From contig CM073893.1 in assembly GCA_037176705.1 (NCBI GenBank), positions 30,169,182 through 30,233,181 of the forward strand: a DNA stretch of 64,000 bases, written 5' to 3'. The translations under genes and the position numbers were made by a program. The DNA is from Molossus alvarezi. Lineage: Eukaryota > Chordata > Mammalia > Chiroptera > Molossidae. Shown here piece by piece: positions 45,235-57,114 of the stretch. Below the pieces are notes generated by a model that saw only the letters and a program-made list of their open reading frames with translations, made no database searches and was not told the origin of the DNA. The first letter of the stretch is position 1, and each line of letters starts with the position of its first letter.

Positions 45235-47780
45235 TGATTTCATTACAATGAAAAATGGTTTTGATGTATCATCACTTTAAAATGAAATTGGTTCCGGGAG
45301 GCGAGTCAAGGTTGCATTTATCCAGGTTACTAGGGGAATGGTGGTTTTCTTAAAGACATTTTATTAAGAAGTAATGACTACATAACTGCAGTGCTACACT
45401 GATGTTTTCTTTTCCAGTTTATCATTCAGCTGTCTTCCTCACCTGACTTGAAGTGAGTTCTCCGCCTCCTGGTGTGTGAAACTTAACAGCAAAGTGAGAA
45501 TGAGCTTGTTGTAAGGAGTGGCCGGGAAAGAGAAAGGCAGCATGGGAGGAAATGGTTTCTCAAAAGTGTTATTGCAATATGTATGTGTATATATATATTT
45601 CTTTTATAAAAGAGTTTTTAAATGAGAAAGATTGGAACATTAGCTTAGGAAACTATGAATGTAAAAGCATTGTAAGTCATGTTATTCATCTGTCAAAATT
45701 GTATAGTGTCCCAGCCTGAGGGGGGAAAAAAAAATGCTCTTTGAGACAAATTGTAAATATACCAACCAAAAAGTTACATATGCTCCAGGATGTAGAGCTT
45801 TAGAAGAAACTATATAATAGTAAAGAAAAGGGGAAATATAGACTATTATATTGGTTAGAAATGAAAGATTGACACTAAATTCAATAGCACACCATGAACA
45901 TTACAATGCCTCTTAAATAAATTAAGAGGGGGCAAAATGCTGAAATGTGTGGAGTCTTAAAAAATCCTCAGTTTTATATTTTGGAATCATAGGGCAAGTG
46001 TTGGGAAATGACAGGCGAGTTACTATGAAAGGTAAGTAGCAAGTACCTCTCAGGAATCTTACTGATGAGGAAATAGATTTATAGCATTCAAAGTGAGAAA
46101 CAAAAATGAAAAGTACACTCAATAAACTGAGGTTCCCTTAGGAGGGAGTAGAGGGCACACGGGCTATGAGTTGGGTGGTGTGTTTGCCTCGGGTAACTGT
46201 TAGTCATACACTGACATCTCTCCTTCTAATTGTTTTAATTAGGAAGAGTCTTTCAGCTTCCTCTTTGACTTTGGGAGATAAAACCAGCCCCCTCACTTTG
46301 ACTTCTCCTTTCTGCCTTTCAGCTTCTACAACTTGAACTTCTACTTTGACATTGACAAAGCTAACAGCATTTATTTTCTGTCCTGTAATTAAAGTTATAT
46401 CTGCATGGTGTCTAACTACAGATCGTAAAGGTTTAAATTTAATAAATAGGATTTCTCTTTTGACAATATAAAAAAAAATATGTATTTTGAGGCATTCTTT
46501 TCATAAATGACCACTTTTATTTATGTGAAGATTTTTTTTTCTGTTGAATTAGATTGCCATTGTGCTAGTTTGGGAACGCTACTAAGTATGTATTTTTATA
46601 TATGATCTAGGAGGCAATATGTCAATTCACGGATACATGTTTATGCTGGGTCTATTCCAAGTCAATTAGGGGCTGGATGGAGGAATTAATTGTAGACAGA
46701 CTTGCTAAAATTTATGGTGTTCAAGTCTCTGACCGATTCTCATCCTAAGTGCTGTCTACCCCAAAAATCTCTCTTATGTAACAGTTCCACTTTGTTGCAA
46801 TAACTCTTAAATAGAAACACTTAGAAGTCAGATAATTTTGTGTATGAACAGAACAGCACAAAGTAAATTATATTTATCAACTCACTCATTTATAGAAATG
46901 AAAAAAAAATGTACAAGAGTATCAAAGCCTGCAAGTGTTTTGATGTATTAAACGAAAGATATATTTAATATGATACTAACCATAAATTGAAGTCATGTCC
47001 TACACTAATCACTGAAAATATTTTCATTCTAACATAGTCTGTATTTAACTGGAATATGCTGTTGGATTAATTCATAAAGTTGTAACTCACAATTAATCAG
47101 TTGTTCCTCTATGTGAAAATTCTCACTCATTCTTGTGTTAGTATGATAATTACAGCATAGGACTCAAGTTCCCTTTGCACCAGCCACAACAGGAACAACA
47201 ACAACAAAAAAGTATACATTTCCTTTAAGCAAACAATTATGTTGCTAAGGAAGAATGTCTAACTTATTTTAAGTGATTTATGAATTATTTATTTATAGTA
47301 GGAGACTGCTCTGAGAATGATTTCCTGTCATATCAAAGCCAAAACTGCCTGCTATCTGATGTCTCTGATTTACTCAATAAACGAAGATTTCTCTGCCAAC
47401 ATTATATCCATCTTTATAGACATTTTTAGACACTAGAACACAGATATCATTCACTATATTATATAGTCACACAATTGCTTTAAAATGTTTTGAAATACTA
47501 TATGGATGGGAGCAAGATTTACTAAGATGTCGTGTTAAAAGAATATACCTATGAATTTGGTGTTTTCAGTTTGTCAGTAAATGCATGGCAGTCCCCTTAA
47601 GGTAACCTCTGTATGGCTTACAAACAAAGGAAAACTATCTTTATATAAGAATATAAAAATATAATATACTCATAGTGAAATCCAAAAGAAGCTTGTATGA
47701 AACAAGTTTTATTAACTCATTTTTTCCTAACATGATCTTCTGAATTTTTTAAGGAACAAGAATAGTAGAGACAGAAAAAA
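45235..47780. other. long repeat-poor stretch, no gene seen
   Basis: No SINE, L1 or LTR text recognised in 2.5 kb. Two segments look less decayed and less AT-rich than the rest: 45280-45560 and 46210-46400. Both contain pyrimidine-AG words (for example TTCTTTTCCAG at about 45409-45418), but no open frame follows. Confidence 0.45.
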
Positions 47781-47787
47781 TAAGCCA

Positions 47788-48048
47788 TGAGATGTAATGT
47801 ACAGCATGGTGACTATAGCTAATAAAACTCCACTGCATATTTGAAAGTTGCTAAGAGTAGATCACAAAAGTTCTCATCACAAGAAAAGAAAATACTGCAA
47901 CTATATATAGTAATGGATGTTAACTAGACTTATTGTGGTGATCATTTCACAATGTATACAAATTTTGATTCATTATGCTGAACACCTGAAACTAATATAA
48001 AGTTGTATGTCAAGAATACTTCAATAAAAAATAAATATAAAAAGATAG
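47788..48048 (+). mobile_element. old L1 3' UTR end
   Basis: GTACAGCATGGTGACTATAG, TATTTGAAAGTTGCTAAGAG, GGATGTTAACTAGACTTATT, GTGGTGATCATTTCACAATG, AACACCTGAAACTAATATAA and the end TCAATAAAAAATAAA. This is the 3' UTR of mammalian L1M elements. The same segment is present at 51300-51530. Confidence 0.88.
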
Positions 48049-48049
48049 A

Positions 48050-48875
48050 AAAGGAAGGACCCATAACATGCAATAAAGGCATGAGAAGAATGGATGTATT
48101 ACAATGTAGAAAAATATTTTATGGTATTTGTTTCTCATGTTTTTCAAGTAATTACGAATAATAGGCAGCATTTTCAAGAAAAAACTTTTCCTTGGAGAGG
48201 AAATAATCTTTAAACTTTTAGCATTTAAAACTATTAGTCTCCTAAAATGTAAATGTCCTGATAGGTAAGAAACTAAATGTATCTTGAAAATTTGCAGTTT
48301 AGCCTACAGAAATGTCTGAAAGACAGAGAATTTATACAGTGTAGAATTAAAACTTTCTAATAACTGTCGTAAAATAGTAATCCTAGTGTATTAGATACTG
48401 ACTTGAGTTGTTCACAAGGCTTAAAGTAGAGTCTAAACTATAAATTCTTTTTAGAGAAAATAGAAATAAAAAGCTGGCAGAAGATCCTTGTTACAAAGTG
48501 ATATCTGATGAAGAACACCAGAGAAATGTTGCAGAATAATTATGGTGCCATGGAAAAGAGAGAGAAAAAGAATTTTGAGTTATCAGAGAACTTATAATTA
48601 TCACAACATATCCTTGTATCAAAATGACAAAAGCCATTTTTTAAAGCCAGGCAAGTTTTAACATTAGTACCCGATATTAGATGAGAAGGATATTACCCAC
48701 AGTTCAGAAAAATATTTAGAATGTCTGAATGATTCATTGAAATTGGAATTAGATTAGTTTAAATATTGATCATCATGTGTTTCACTACAAGGTTCCTGTG
48801 GGGAAGTAACAATGTCCAAACACAGAATCAGCATTTTTAATGTTGAATAGCACGGTCGTGGATAATCAGGAGAAG
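48050..48875. other. no gene seen
   Basis: AT-rich DNA with no recognised feature. Confidence 0.45.
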
Positions 48876-48894
48876 AAACCAAATGCCTTCAGGG

Positions 48895-49068
48895 ACTGTG
48901 ACCATTCTCTACATCAAATTCTGGTGTCAGAATCATGCTAGATTGACCCAACCAGAAATCTGAGCTTTTCTGATTCCGTTGATCAGGGGTGCTAACCTGA
49001 CAACTTGCATTTCTGACAAATTCTCAGGTGATGCTACTGCTGCTCTCTGGGAACCACACTGAGGGAGC
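48895..49068 (+). mobile_element. MER5-type hAT DNA-transposon remnant
   Basis: TTCTGATTCCGTTGATCAGG, ACTTGCATTTCTGACAAATT, CTCAGGTGATGCTACTGCTG and CTCTGGGAACCACACTGAGG follow the second half of MER5A (a non-autonomous Charlie-group hAT element). No transposase is encoded. Confidence 0.8.
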
Positions 49069-49164
49069 TATTTCTCACTCACATATGAAGGCGCCACCCT
49101 GTGACATAGAGATATGATTGCTACAGATTTCTGAGAACAGTGTAAACTATGTATCACTCCCTGA

Positions 49165-49378
49165 ATCTGAATCCCTCTCTGATATTTATTAACTGTGACT
49201 TTAGGAAATTACAAGTTCTGAAGCTTTGTCTGTATTTACCTATAACATGTGGATAAAAGTACCCCCTGCAACTGAAACTTCAGTTATAATTGAGATAATC
49301 TACATGGACCTAGCAAAATGGCCAGATAAAAATTAGTATTTAATAAATATTACTACTGTCATTATTAATGGTGGCTAT
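49165..49378 (+). repeat. MIR-like SINE remnant
   Basis: TTATTAACTGTGACTTTAGG, AATTACAAGTTCTGAAGCTT, ACCTATAACATGTGGATAAA, AATTGAGATAATCTACATGG and TTTAATAAATATTACTACTG keep the MIR order (ctgtgtgaccttgg, taacctctctgagcc, tgtaaaatggggata, gagataatgcatg, aataaatgttagc). Confidence 0.75.
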
Positions 49379-49552
49379 ATTCATAATGATGATTTTAGAA
49401 TGTAATAGCCCAATTAACCTTGGGCCACAAAACAAACAAGAAAAATAAACATTCTACTCAGAATTTCCCTCCAAAAGTCATAATGTCCATAGGAGTTAAT
49501 ATCTATTTTTTTAAATAACTTGTAGCTCTGTCCTCACACAAACACATTTCTG

Positions 49553-49751
49553 GTTTTGTTTTGTTTTTTAATTTTTTATTCCTTTTATTGATTTGAGAAT
49601 GAGGGGAAGGGGAGAGAACATTGGCCACTTCCTGCGTGCCCTCCACTGGGGATCAGGCCCAGATCCCCGGCATGTGTCCTGACTGGGAATCGAACCAGCA
49701 ACCTCCTGGTGCATGGGTCAACGTTCAACTGCTGAGCCACACCCGTCGGAC
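49553..49751 (-). mobile_element. VES-type SINE, antisense
   Basis: Plus-strand order: T-rich tail, CCTTTTATTGATTTGAGAAT, GGGGAGAGAACATTGGCCAC, GGCATGTGTCCTGACTGGGA, ATCGAACCAGCAACCTCCTG and CAACTGCTGAGCCACACC (reversed head). CACATTTCTG lies before (49543-49552) and after (49752-49761) it. Confidence 0.92.
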
Positions 49752-49764
49752 CACATTTCTGTTT

Positions 49765-50050
49765 TCAGAAGAAGAAGGAACAAGTGAATTAAAGCACTTA
49801 ATACACTGGTGTCCTTAAATGAAGCATCAGATAAATAAAAATAAGCAAACGAATACAGTTTCCCCACATAATTTCTTCCCTACTTTACATGAGGAAGTCA
49901 AACATAAACCTTTATTAAAATAAATTTATTTATTAAAATATATTTACATAAAATGGGAAATTTTCTTTTCCCTTTCTTATTTGCCTAAATGTTTTAATAT
50001 AAAAATAAAATAATAGTCCACTTGATTATTTTTTTTACTTTTAAAGATTA
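49765..50050. other. no gene seen
   Basis: AT-rich DNA between two SINEs. Confidence 0.45.
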
Positions 50051-50071
50051 GCAATGAAAGCCAATAAAACC

Positions 50072-50332
50072 GCCTGGCCGGTTTGGCTTAGCGGTTAGAG
50101 CGTCCGCCTGCGGTCCGGAGAGACCTGGGTTCGGTTCCCGCTAAGGGCATGTATCTCGGTTGCAGTTTGTCCCCGGCCCTGGTTGGTCGTGCGGGTGGCA
50201 GCCACTCGATGTGTCCCTTTCACATCGATGTTTCCCTCTCTCTCTCTTCCTCTCTCTCCCTCTCAGTATAAAAAATGGAAAAATGTCCTTGGATGAGGAT
50301 TAAAAAAAAATAATAATAATAATAAAAAAAAA
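50072..50332 (+). mobile_element. VES-type SINE, tail form B, well preserved
   Basis: Head GCCTGGCCGGTTTGGCTTAG with A box, CGTCCGCCTGCGGTCCGGAG, B box GGGTTCGGTTCCCGCTAAGG, body TCGGTTGCAGTTTGTCCCCG, CACATCGATGTTTCCCTCTC, tail GTCCTTGGATGAGGATTAAA. A perfect 16-bp duplication (GAAAGCCAATAAAACC) lies at 50056-50071 and 50333-50348. It is the cleanest SINE copy in the window, so probably the youngest. Confidence 0.97.
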
Positions 50333-50349
50333 GAAAGCCAATAAAACCT

Positions 50350-50915
50350 GTAAAAATCTTCAGCAATAAAAAATGTGCCATCATTTTAAGAAATCATAAC
50401 AAATGACACTATAAGAACTTAACATACATTGAGAGATCACTAGTGAATATATTAAAACTGACACAAAAACACTTATGTAGCCTAGTTTTGTCTCTACTTA
50501 TTCTAAAATTTTCAATTCTTTGCTTCCTTCTTCATTCTATCTACAATAGTTCACAATTTCATTAACTTGTCAATATCAGCCTTCTTGACTGAACTTATCC
50601 TTGAGCTATTAACTATTTAGAAAACACTATCAGAGATTGAGAATATTAGAAAATTTGGTTTTGACTTTACTGAAAAATTAGTATTCCCTAGAAATGTTAT
50701 ATGTTGATCTATGGACCATGATTTAATTCAATGCAGCAGAAGTTTCAATATTTCTCTACTACCCTCCAGTCCTCTTTACTACCTCTGTCCTATCTCATAT
50801 CAGACAGGAAATCCCTCAATTTTTTCACTAAACTTGTAATCCTACTTATACATTTCCTCATCCTTTACTTAACAATAAAAGAAAATATCACCAACTAAAG
50901 GTAATTCTTCAAAAT
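50350..50915. other. no gene seen
   Basis: AT-rich DNA with no recognised feature. Confidence 0.45.
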
Positions 50916-50919
50916 ATAC

Positions 50920-51000
50920 AAAACCCCCCATTTTTATGCAGAATTATTTACAATAGCCAAGAAATGGAAATAATCTAAGTTTCCACTGATTATTTATATA

Positions 51001-51044
<44 letters not shown>

Positions 51045-51530
51045 TATTATTCAACCATGAAAAGCATGAAATCTTATCATCTGCAATATGGATGAACCTT
51101 AAGGGCATTATACTAAGTGAAATAAACCAGACAAAGATGAATATTGTATGATCTCACATATATGTGCAATCTGGAAAAGAAAAATGAGCTGACAGATGCA
51201 GAGAACAAATTGGTTGCCAGAGTGGAGGATGAGGGGTTAGCAAAACAGGTGAAGATGATCAGAAGGAACAAATGTACAGTTATAAAATAAATAAGTCAAG
51301 GGGAGGTAATATACAGCATGGTGACTATAATATTGCTTATTTGAAAACTGCTAAGTTTGTAAATCTTCAAAGTTCCCATAACAAGAAAAAAATTGTAACC
51401 ATTGTGATGGATGTTAACTAGACTTATTATGGTGATCATTTCACAATATATACAAATATAGAATCATAATGATGAACACCTGAAAGCAATATGATGTTGT
51501 ATGTCATTTATACCACAATTTCAAAAAAAA
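50920..51530 (+). mobile_element. L1 3' end (end of ORF2 and 3' UTR)
   Basis: AATTATTTACAATAGCCAAG, GAAATGGAAATAATCTAAGT, a (TA)n insert, GAATATTATTCAACCATGAA, GATGAACCTTAAGGGCATTA, AAATAAACCAGACAAAGATG, ATTGTATGATCTCACATATA and the 3' UTR words shared with 47788-48048. The frame of ORF2 is lost. It ends in A-rich DNA near 51530. Confidence 0.9.
50996..51041. repeat. (TA)n microsatellite
   Basis: About 20 TA units with one GTG interruption, inside the L1 fragment. Confidence 0.95.
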
Positions 51531-51534
51531 TGGG

Positions 51535-52020
51535 TTTCAAACTTTTTCCTTTTTATGGGGATGTGCACCTACTATTTTCCCTAGTCTCCGTAGCTCCAAA
51601 TTCCCTACTGCTGATTTATCTTCATAACTTTAAATACTCATATCTTTCCCATTCAAAAATGAATATCCATATACATATATGTGTGTGTGTGTGTATAAAC
51701 ATAAACACATACATGCTATCTCATGACTTCAGATACTTTCTGAGCTCATACCTTTTATCCTTCCTTTGATTTCTTATTTATTTCTAAATCCACTGCTATC
51801 TGGCTTCTACCTTACCACTATACCAGGGCTGCTCCAACTAATATAATCAACATAGCTATGCTCAAGTGAGTCTTACGTATGTTTTGATTGTAAACTTGCT
51901 TAAATCTACTGACGTTATTTTGAAGAGTTAAAATCTTTTATTGAAAAGATTTCTACTCTTGGATATCAAGATAACCACTTCATGATATCCATAGATATAT
52001 ATTTAGCTTTAATAACAATA
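51535..52020. other. no gene seen; short (GT)n at 51678-51695
   Basis: The 92-codon frame at 51491-51769 crosses the L1 end and a GT repeat and is not a gene. No other feature. Confidence 0.45.
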
Positions 52021-52024
52021 AAAT

Positions 52025-52440
52025 AGCATATTCATTCATTCCTTTATTCCATCAGTATTTATTGAACAGATATGACAGCCAAAAACTGGGTTAACTGTTC
52101 AGATTGCAATAATGTTTGTCACAGGTGCAAAAAAATATTCAGTTGCACTTATAGCATAAAGGGAAAAATGAAAATGGGGTCAAATACAAGACTATATAAC
52201 TAGACTATCTACTCTGAGAAATCACAAAGGCATCTCAGAGCACTGAAGGAGTTGCCAGAGTAAATTCGGTAAGAAAATAGCGTGAGCAGAGGTCCAGAGG
52301 GAACACTGGCAAGGGGAATTAAAGGAACTGAAAGAAGGCCAGTGAGGTTGGGATATATTAGCCTCATCTTTGCCTTGAGATGAGGCCGGAGAATTAGGTA
52401 GTGTCTTGCTTGCTCGGGGTCTTATAGATCAAGTGATTTG
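52025..52440 (+). repeat. ancient interspersed repeat, same family as 31190-32460
   Basis: TTCATTCATTCCTTTATTCC and CAGTATTTATTGAACAGATA at the start, later GAGTTGCCAGAGTAAATTCG, AGAGGTCCAGAGGGAACACT and GATGAGGCCGGAGAATTAGG, as in the 'gcagaggga-ac' and 'gatgaggctggagaggtagg' parts of this family. Confidence 0.55.
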
Positions 52441-52444
52441 GCAC

Positions 52445-54195
52445 TTTATAATATGAACTTCCAATAAAACTGTACAAGTTAAGATTAATGAGGACTCCCT
52501 TTTTGTACGAAGGATTAAAGAGATTCACTGCCTCTATGACATTGATGATGGTCTTTATCAGATTTTTACAGGCAGGGAAGGATGATAGTTGATGGCATTC
52601 AGGACACAGAAGTGTCATAAGCAGAGTAGCCAGGAAGAAAAGTAAAATAAAGTTCTCAATGGAGGTATGATCTTATGTTTTCTAGAGACGGAATTCTGCC
52701 AGTGGGATATTGTGACTGCTTTCTGTGTTCTTCACGGGAAAATATAATTAGTCTGTAGACTACACTTTTCTTTATTCTGGAAGAAATCTGAGAAGTGAGT
52801 TTTTTTACAAAGCAAATACGTACCCATTGCTTTAAGAGAAAAATAGAAATAAAAGGTATTTCAGAATACATGACAGATGTGACTTTACAATTAAAATTGG
52901 ATGCATTCATAGAGATTTAAAGGCTTTTTTTTTTTTCTTTGAAATCTGAGTATATCGTATGCAATTTTTTTTATAAGAATTGTCACCGGAAAGTAAGAGC
53001 CCAGCTAAAAAAAAAGTGGTATGATGTTACCTGACCTTCTCTTCACTGCCTGCTTTAAGACAGACTGGAACTGGGGGAAGAAGAGATTTCTCCACTCTGG
53101 GGAGAACTGTAGTTGAGGCTTCTCAAAGACCTGGATATAACTAAAGACAATTGTTTGAACTTGAGGGGCTCCGACCCAGAGTCCTTGGCATCTACTTGGA
53201 TCCTGGATGTTGGTGGTAAGTCTTATAGACCCCAAAGGTTACTTTTATTCGCAGTTGTCAATTACATGCTGTATTTCAATTAATTAATGAAATGTTGTGT
53301 GAAATTAGTGAGTGTGACTTCTCAACTCTGAGATAAGGTAGAGGTTTTTTTGTAATTGTTCCAGTGGAAATTAAACTTATGTCCAGTCAACATCTATTTC
53401 ATGGGGTCTTTACATTCAGGGATTGTAATATTTAGGAGAGTAAAAAGCCTTGACTGTTTGGACCTAAGAAAACTATTCTTAAATTCATTTTGAGATGGTT
53501 CTACAGATAGTTCTCAGAAATTATGACGGATTACATTTTTAGAATTATTACTTTCAGGCCAGTAGACTAGATTGGCTCATGTACTAATCTAGTTTTTTTT
53601 TTTAAGCATAATTAACTTTATATCAAATAAACAACATGTTATAAATCAAGAGACATATGTAGATATCTTCCATGATTAAGAAATTCTAATCATTTAAATT
53701 TTTTAAAATTATAAATTCATACCAAAACTCCCATCTACTTCTCTTGTGTCTTATGACAGAAGACTAATGATGACTGTCTCAGGAAAAGTATTCCAAGAAA
53801 GAAATGAGAACAAGGAAAAACAGTGTGATATTTGTTATTGTATTAAAGTTTAACTAAAATGGTTACTTTACAGTGAAAAATTCTCTCAAAACCACATTGG
53901 ACTGAGGAGAGAAGGTAGTGGCCACATGTGTGGAAGTTGGCAAATAACATTCATTTCTCAGCATCAAAGATGTTTCTTTCTCTCTCCCTTTATACCTTAA
54001 AGGAACATGACACATGGATCAGTTTTTTGCAAAATGAAAGAATCAACCAAGAACAGAAACTATGTCAAGAGTAAAGTTACACTGTACAATTTCATATAAA
54101 GTTTTTCTCTTTATTTTCTGAGAGAATGTCTGTATTTTGGCAATAAAGAGTATATTTCAAATTCCATTATTTTTATAATTAAGCATATTAAAATG
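52445..54195. other. no gene seen
   Basis: AT-rich DNA. The minus frames at 52394-52618, 52656-52910 and 53005-53235 were read; none shows a family motif, a signal peptide or a repeat. No repeat family recognised. Confidence 0.45.
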
Positions 54196-54199
54196 ATAC

Positions 54200-54236
54200 C
54201 TTATATTATATTATATTATATTATATTATATTATAA
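54200..54236. repeat. (TTATA)n pentanucleotide repeat
   Basis: Seven tandem TTATA units. Confidence 0.95.
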
Positions 54237-54239
54237 CCT

Positions 54240-55318
54240 ATATTGAGGTTATCATAACAGGAGTATCATTCAGAAAGAATGTATAATAATAGGATTATAT
54301 ACTACACTATGCCTACATTGGTTTGCAATGTAAGAAAAAATGTTTTGGAAAGGTGCATAGCAATCTGCACTAATTTAAAAATCACATTTATTTAAATAGA
54401 AAAGTTAGTGTTTGCATTACTGATAAATGAAAGAAAAGGAAAAATATGCTCATATGTTCCCCCAAGAGATTTACAACAACATCAACTTCAGGACATGCCC
54501 TATATTAGTAATAAGTTGTTCCAAATACTAATTATTTTTTCCTCTATGACAGATTTGGAAAAAGACCTTTGGACATGATGAACCACCAGAAGATAGATAA
54601 CTAAATCATGATAATCTGTGTTTTAAAGAAGTAACAGCATCCTTATTTTTATATGATATTTAAATATTTAAAACTCCCTTTTGACTTCAACAGGGATAGT
54701 ACAAATCAACCTAAGAATGAGTCAAGACTCATCATATTCCTGCTGTCTCCATCTCCTGTCCCAAAACCACTTTCATACATTTTTGGCTTCCTCATTTTAT
54801 TTACTGTGTTATTGCCTTTTTTCTGGCTCTCCTAGGGCATTGACCAGAAAATCATGATTGGCGCCGTGGGTTCTTGCCAGGATACAAAATCCTGAGACAT
54901 GGGAGAATATTTCCATATTAAAACAAAAAATCTCCATTATCCAGTAGTATTTATTTTTTCCTCCCCCAAAATCCATCTTCAGAATCCTCTCCCAGAAGCT
55001 TCAGGGACATCTGGGTTTTGAAAATTGTACCACAAAGTGCAGTATGCATCCCCCACCGGCGGTCTCCATGCTTCCAAGTCTCAGGTTCTCTATCAGACGA
55101 CCGAAACCTATCAGATGGTCAGTCTGGTCTGCCTGGCAGTGCTCAGGCATCTGAATATTTTTATGTGATGACTTGAATGCACTCTGTTTTTACCTTTTGC
55201 CTTAAGTTGTTAATGGACCTACCTGAACATCATTTGTTTTCTCTTCAATGTATAAAAAACACTCAGCAACCAACAACCAGTTCCAGAGTTCTTGTAATTA
55301 CTCTCCTCACCACACCTC
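54240..55318. other. no gene seen
   Basis: AT-rich to mixed DNA. The 60-codon frame at 54653-54835 is hydrophobic at its end but has no family resemblance. Confidence 0.45.
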
Positions 55319-55321
55319 TCA

Positions 55322-55343
55322 AATGCAATATATATATTGCATT
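55322..55343. repeat. perfect 22-bp palindrome
   Basis: AATGCAATATA followed at once by its own reverse complement. The adjoining SINE inserted at its right edge; half of the palindrome is repeated beyond the SINE as part of the target duplication. Confidence 0.9.
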
Positions 55344-55350
55344 CTTTTCT

Positions 55351-55612
55351 TTTTTTGTTGTTTTTTGTTCTTAATCCTCACCCGAGGACATTTTTCCATT
55401 TTTTGTTCAGGTAGAGTGGGAGGGAGAGAGAGGAACAGAGAGAGAGAGAGAAACATCGATGCGAAAGGAACACGTTGAGTGGCTGCCACCCGCACAACCG
55501 ACCAGGGCCGGGGACAAACTGCAACCGAGGTACGCGCCCTTAGTGGGATCCGAACTGGGTCTCTCAGGACTGCAGGCCGACGCTCTAACCGCTGAGCCAA
55601 ACCGGCCAGGGC
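55351..55612 (-). mobile_element. VES-type SINE, tail form B, antisense
   Basis: Plus-strand order: TTAATCCTCACCCGAGGACA (reversed tail), GA-rich run, GAAACATCGATGCGAAAGGA, GGGGACAAACTGCAACCGAG, CGCTCTAACCGCTGAGCCAA and ACCGGCCAGGGC (reversed head). TATTGCATTCTTTTCT at 55335-55350 and 55613-55628 is a perfect 16-bp duplication. The frames inside on both strands are not genes. Confidence 0.97.
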
Positions 55613-55629
55613 TATTGCATTCTTTTCTA

Positions 55630-56630
55630 TCAACACCCCATCCTAATGAACATAAGTAAAATTCTTAGCAATTATAATTCGTTACTATACCAGGTTTTTC
55701 ACCACTGCCCCCAATACCAGAGATAGGTCCTCACTGTCCTCTAATGGGCGAGTGAGCCAATGACCACTGTAGAGCTTGCTTCCCAGGACTACTTCCAATA
55801 TCAGATACCTTAAGCTACGTTCTCATAGAGCAGACACTGAGCAAAAGTTTCAGATGCAAGTAATATATCAAGGAAACATTCTCAGGAGAAACCAACAGGG
55901 CATGGGGGGAAACAAAGTAGGGAAGGAGATGAAGCTGAATAAGCTTATAATTTCAGGAAAAGTCCAAGAATCAGTGTGACCCTGAGGGGAGCCATGGAGA
56001 ATGAATTGCACCTCATCAATGAAGGTAAAGAACTGTGTTTTATATTCTTCTCTCCAGGGATGGGGTTAACATCAAACTCCCAGGATTCTTATTTCTCCTT
56101 ATAGTAGAATAAACACCAGTCACTTCAGGGTAACATCTAGCACTAGATATAAGTTGCTGGCACAGGTGTTATTTTCATATTGAAAAAAAAATTTTTTTTC
56201 AACGTTGTATTTGGCTTCCAGATCCAGGTAGCAACTGTTCATAGATATTCGTATATTCCCTCTTATAGTCCTTGCTGGAATAGTACAGGAGTGCATGTGT
56301 TGAGAATTTATAAGGATACAAAGGTTAAGAGGAAGCTCAACCAGTTAAGCAGAGTATTTTTATTTTTCTTCTGGGACACAGCAAGCTGATTTTTTGGTCA
56401 CAAAATATATACCTGAGTTGAACTCCAAATATGTTTTGAAGACAACATAAAATATGAAATTTTTCTGCCTGGTGGAAGAATGGGACTTCTTTAAGCTTGG
56501 AATTTGGAGGCAAGCTTTTGGGGAGAATTACTAATGAAGGGCATTTCATGGGAAACCTGATTCAACTCGTCCCATCACCACGAGGCTACCCTACCGACAG
56601 GCAGAGGTCTTTTACAAGGTTATTTGCATT
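55630..56630. other. no gene seen
   Basis: Mixed DNA. Frames such as 55776-55979 and 56180-56389 (plus) have no motifs. Confidence 0.45.
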
Positions 56631-56636
56631 TTGGGA

Positions 56637-56776
56637 AAAAAAGGAAAGGAGAAGAAGGGAGAGGGGAAGGGAAAAAAGAGAAGAGACGAGAAGAGAAGAG
56701 AAGAGAAGAGAAGAGAAGAGAAGAGAAGAGAAGAGAAGAGAAGAGAAGAGAAAAGAGAAGAGAAGAGGAGAGAGAA
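56637..56776. repeat. (GAAGA)n purine tract
   Basis: About 140 bp of nearly pure purine on the plus strand, mostly AGAAG/GAGAA pentamers. It causes the Arg-Glu-Lys repeat frame on the plus strand and the Ser-Leu-Leu-Phe repeat frame on the minus strand. Confidence 0.97.
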
Positions 56777-56916
56777 TAGATTTTCTGACTAGATAGCATA
56801 ATTTGTTTAGAAGGAGGGGGCAGGGTCTAAAAGTAAGGTGGAAATACCTAAGAGAAAAAAGGGATGTGTCTACAAGTGAGTAAAATTCCAAGTTTCCAAA
56901 TTTGTTTTCTGGAGAG

Positions 56917-56922
<6 letters not shown>

Positions 56923-56975
<53 letters not shown>
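56923..56975. repeat. (TA)n microsatellite
   Basis: About 25 TA units. Confidence 0.97.
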
Positions 56976-56978
<3 letters not shown>

Positions 56979-57059
56979 CCAAAATAGCAAAATCATATAT
57001 TAAAGGGTGGAGTCACTTCAGTAATGCATTTAACTTAATAGAGCTGACTTCTAACTAAT

Positions 57060-57110
57060 CAAGAGAAAGAGAGAGGGAGAAAGATAAAAAAAGAAAGAGA
57101 AGGGAGAGAA
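57060..57110. repeat. short GA/GAAA-rich tract
   Basis: AAGAGAAAGAGAGAGGGAGA and similar words; purine-rich and imperfect. Confidence 0.7.
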
Positions 57111-57114
57111 TTTA

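Noticed and set aside
55319..55659. 105-codon minus and 66-codon plus frames
   Set aside because: Both run through a VES SINE with clear target duplications.
56497..56996. 99-codon plus and 136-codon minus frames
   Set aside because: They are made by the GAAGA pentamer tract and the TA run; no protein family features.
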